A stretch of 64,000 bases of DNA from Thermococcus sp. Lineage in GTDB: Archaea > Methanobacteriota_B > Thermococci > Thermococcales > Thermococcaceae. Location: contig JALTBN010000060.1 of assembly GCA_027075325.1 (NCBI GenBank), positions 94,010 through 158,009 on the forward strand, read 5' to 3'. Position 1 is the stretch's first letter; each line of letters begins with the position of its first letter. Shown here one piece after another: positions 63,380 to 64,000 of the stretch. Under the pieces are notes generated by a model, which saw nothing but the letters and a program-made list of their open reading frames with translations, searched no databases and was not told the DNA's origin. Both the position numbers and the translations under genes were made by a program.

Positions 63380-63792
63380 ACCAACTCCCTTCCTGTCCCT
63401 GTCATGACGAGCTTGCCGTGCTTTACCCCCTTCAGACTCAGAAGCCTGTCTGCTATCTCCTTTATCCGGCTCGCCTTGCCCTTAACGATGACGACCTCAA
63501 GGCAGTTGTGGAGATCCATGTGGACGTGGATGCTGGAGATAATCTCCTCAAGGTAGTCGTGCTGCAGGTCGAGGAGTTCCTTCACGACGTCGGCCTCATC
63601 GTGGTTGTAGAGCATCGTTATCGTTCCGGCCACTTCAGCATCACCGGTTTCCCACTCGTGCCGCACTATGAAGTCGCGCATCATATCGCGTATGGCCTCG
63701 CTCCTGTTGACGTAGCCCTTCTCCTTGATGATCCTGTCAAATTTCTCAAGCAGCTCCTCCGGAACCGAAACGCCGAAGCGAACAACGCCCAT
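63376..63792 (-). CDS. nikR: Nickel-responsive regulator NikR
   Basis: 138 residues. An N-terminal ribbon-helix-helix ([39 protein letters not shown]) and a C-terminal ACT-like domain with the nickel ligands His-x13-His-x-His-x5-Cys seen in [20 protein letters not shown]. It represses nickel uptake or enzyme genes when nickel is abundant. GGTGGTTGGT lies before ATG 63792. Divergent from hypA. Confidence 0.94.
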   Translation of the reverse strand: MGVVRFGVSVPEELLEKFDRIIKEKGYVNRSEAIRDMMRDFIVRHEWETGDAEVAGTITMLYNHDEADVVKELLDLQHDYLEEIISSIHVHMDLHNCLEVVIVKGKASRIKEIADRLLSLKGVKHGKLVMTGTGRELV

Positions 63793-63814
63793 ACCAACCA
63801 CCCATTCTCGGTCC

Positions 63815-63856
63815 AACGTATGGTTTTCAACTCAACCCTTTTTAAGGTGTTACGTT
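63815..63856. promoter_or_regulatory. nikR/hypA intergenic region with an inverted repeat
   Basis: AACGTA (63815-63820) and TACGTT (63851-63856) form an inverted repeat with a 30-nt spacer around the TATA-like ccctttttaagg (63836-63847) of hypA. A NikR site is possible. Confidence 0.35.
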
Positions 63857-63876
63857 TATGTCACTCCGGTGATACC

Positions 63877-64000
63877 ATGCACGAGTGGGCTTTGGCGGAT
63901 GCCATAGTTAGAACCGTCCTCGACTACGCTAACAGGGAGGGAGCGAAGCGCGTCAAGGCCGTTAGAGTTGTTCTAGGCGAACTGCAGGACGTCGCGGAGG
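63877..64000 (+). CDS. hypA: Hydrogenase/nickel maturation protein HypA (partial)
   Basis: Only the first 41 codons are in the window. They begin MHEWALADAIVRTVLDY, the HypA N terminus with the nickel-binding Met-His-Glu, and continue through VKAVRVVLGELQDV. HypA brings nickel to hydrogenase large subunits. GGTGATACC precedes the ATG. The gene runs off the right edge. Confidence 0.9.
   Translation, partial: MHEWALADAIVRTVLDYANREGAKRVKAVRVVLGELQDVAE

Overview
The window looks like a hyperthermophilic archaeal chromosome of the order Thermococcales, most likely Thermococcus. The signs are archaeal promoters (TATA elements about 25 bp before the start of short leaders), strong GGTGA or GGAGGTG ribosome sites, short genes packed on both strands, and typical gene content: transcription factor E, aEF-1B, ADP-forming acyl-CoA synthetase, secreted alpha-amylase, KlbA with an intein, M32 carboxypeptidase and a [NiFe]-hydrogenase maturation gene. 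No tRNA, rRNA, CRISPR array or insertion sequence was seen.

Layout. 1-9.4 kb: an NSS-type transporter, a TPR protein, a zinc ribbon/aEF-1B pair with a candidate C/D-box sRNA upstream, two Lrp-type regulators, an ITPase, an adenosine-specific kinase, a SPASM protein without a canonical radical SAM motif, MoaE, a lipoprotein and a MoeB/ThiF-like protein. 9.4-18.7 kb: deoC translationally coupled to a small protein resembling the Family 4 (A-domain) encapsulin group, then an aminotransferase, thioredoxin reductase, an Orc-like ATPase, a THUMP protein, a VapC relic, carboxypeptidase and a PfkB kinase. 18.7-22.6 kb: a MoxR/DUF58/DUF4129 membrane operon. 22.7-24.1 kb: three small housekeeping genes including an FKBP. 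24.1-32.3 kb: a type IV pilus-like or secretion operon (DUF515, a secreted protein, KlbA ATPase with a 522-residue Ala1 intein, two TadC-type membrane proteins). 32.4-42.9 kb: a GTPase, a Trm14-like methyltransferase, trpS, various metabolic genes and two related DUF234-type ATPases, one next to a glycosyltransferase relic. 42.8-49 kb: an acyl/succinyl-CoA synthetase alpha subunit, an HTH/DUF211/HTH operon, alpha-amylase under a Thermococcales glycolytic motif, and an NAD(P)HX repair enzyme. 49-54 kb: a macro-domain protein, TFE, a DUF2110 protein, a membrane protein and an Mrp ATPase.

54-64 kb is a metal and carbon monoxide island. A FecBCD-type ABC transporter and cooC point left. From a 336-bp divergent control region, cooF-cooS, a ferredoxin, a GltD-type flavoprotein, a second four-cluster ferredoxin and a hydrogenase maturation protease point right, followed by nikR and the start of hypA. 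CooF, CooS and the flavoprotein suggest that CO electrons could be passed to NAD(P)+; CooC, NikR and HypA all deal with nickel.

The most interesting observations are the deoC/encapsulin-like pair, the CODH-flavoprotein locus with a 9-bp inverted repeat in its control region, the Ala1 intein with penultimate Ser, the SPASM protein lacking CxxxCxxC, palindromes just upstream of the TATA boxes of two amino-acid/peptide genes, and several gene relics.
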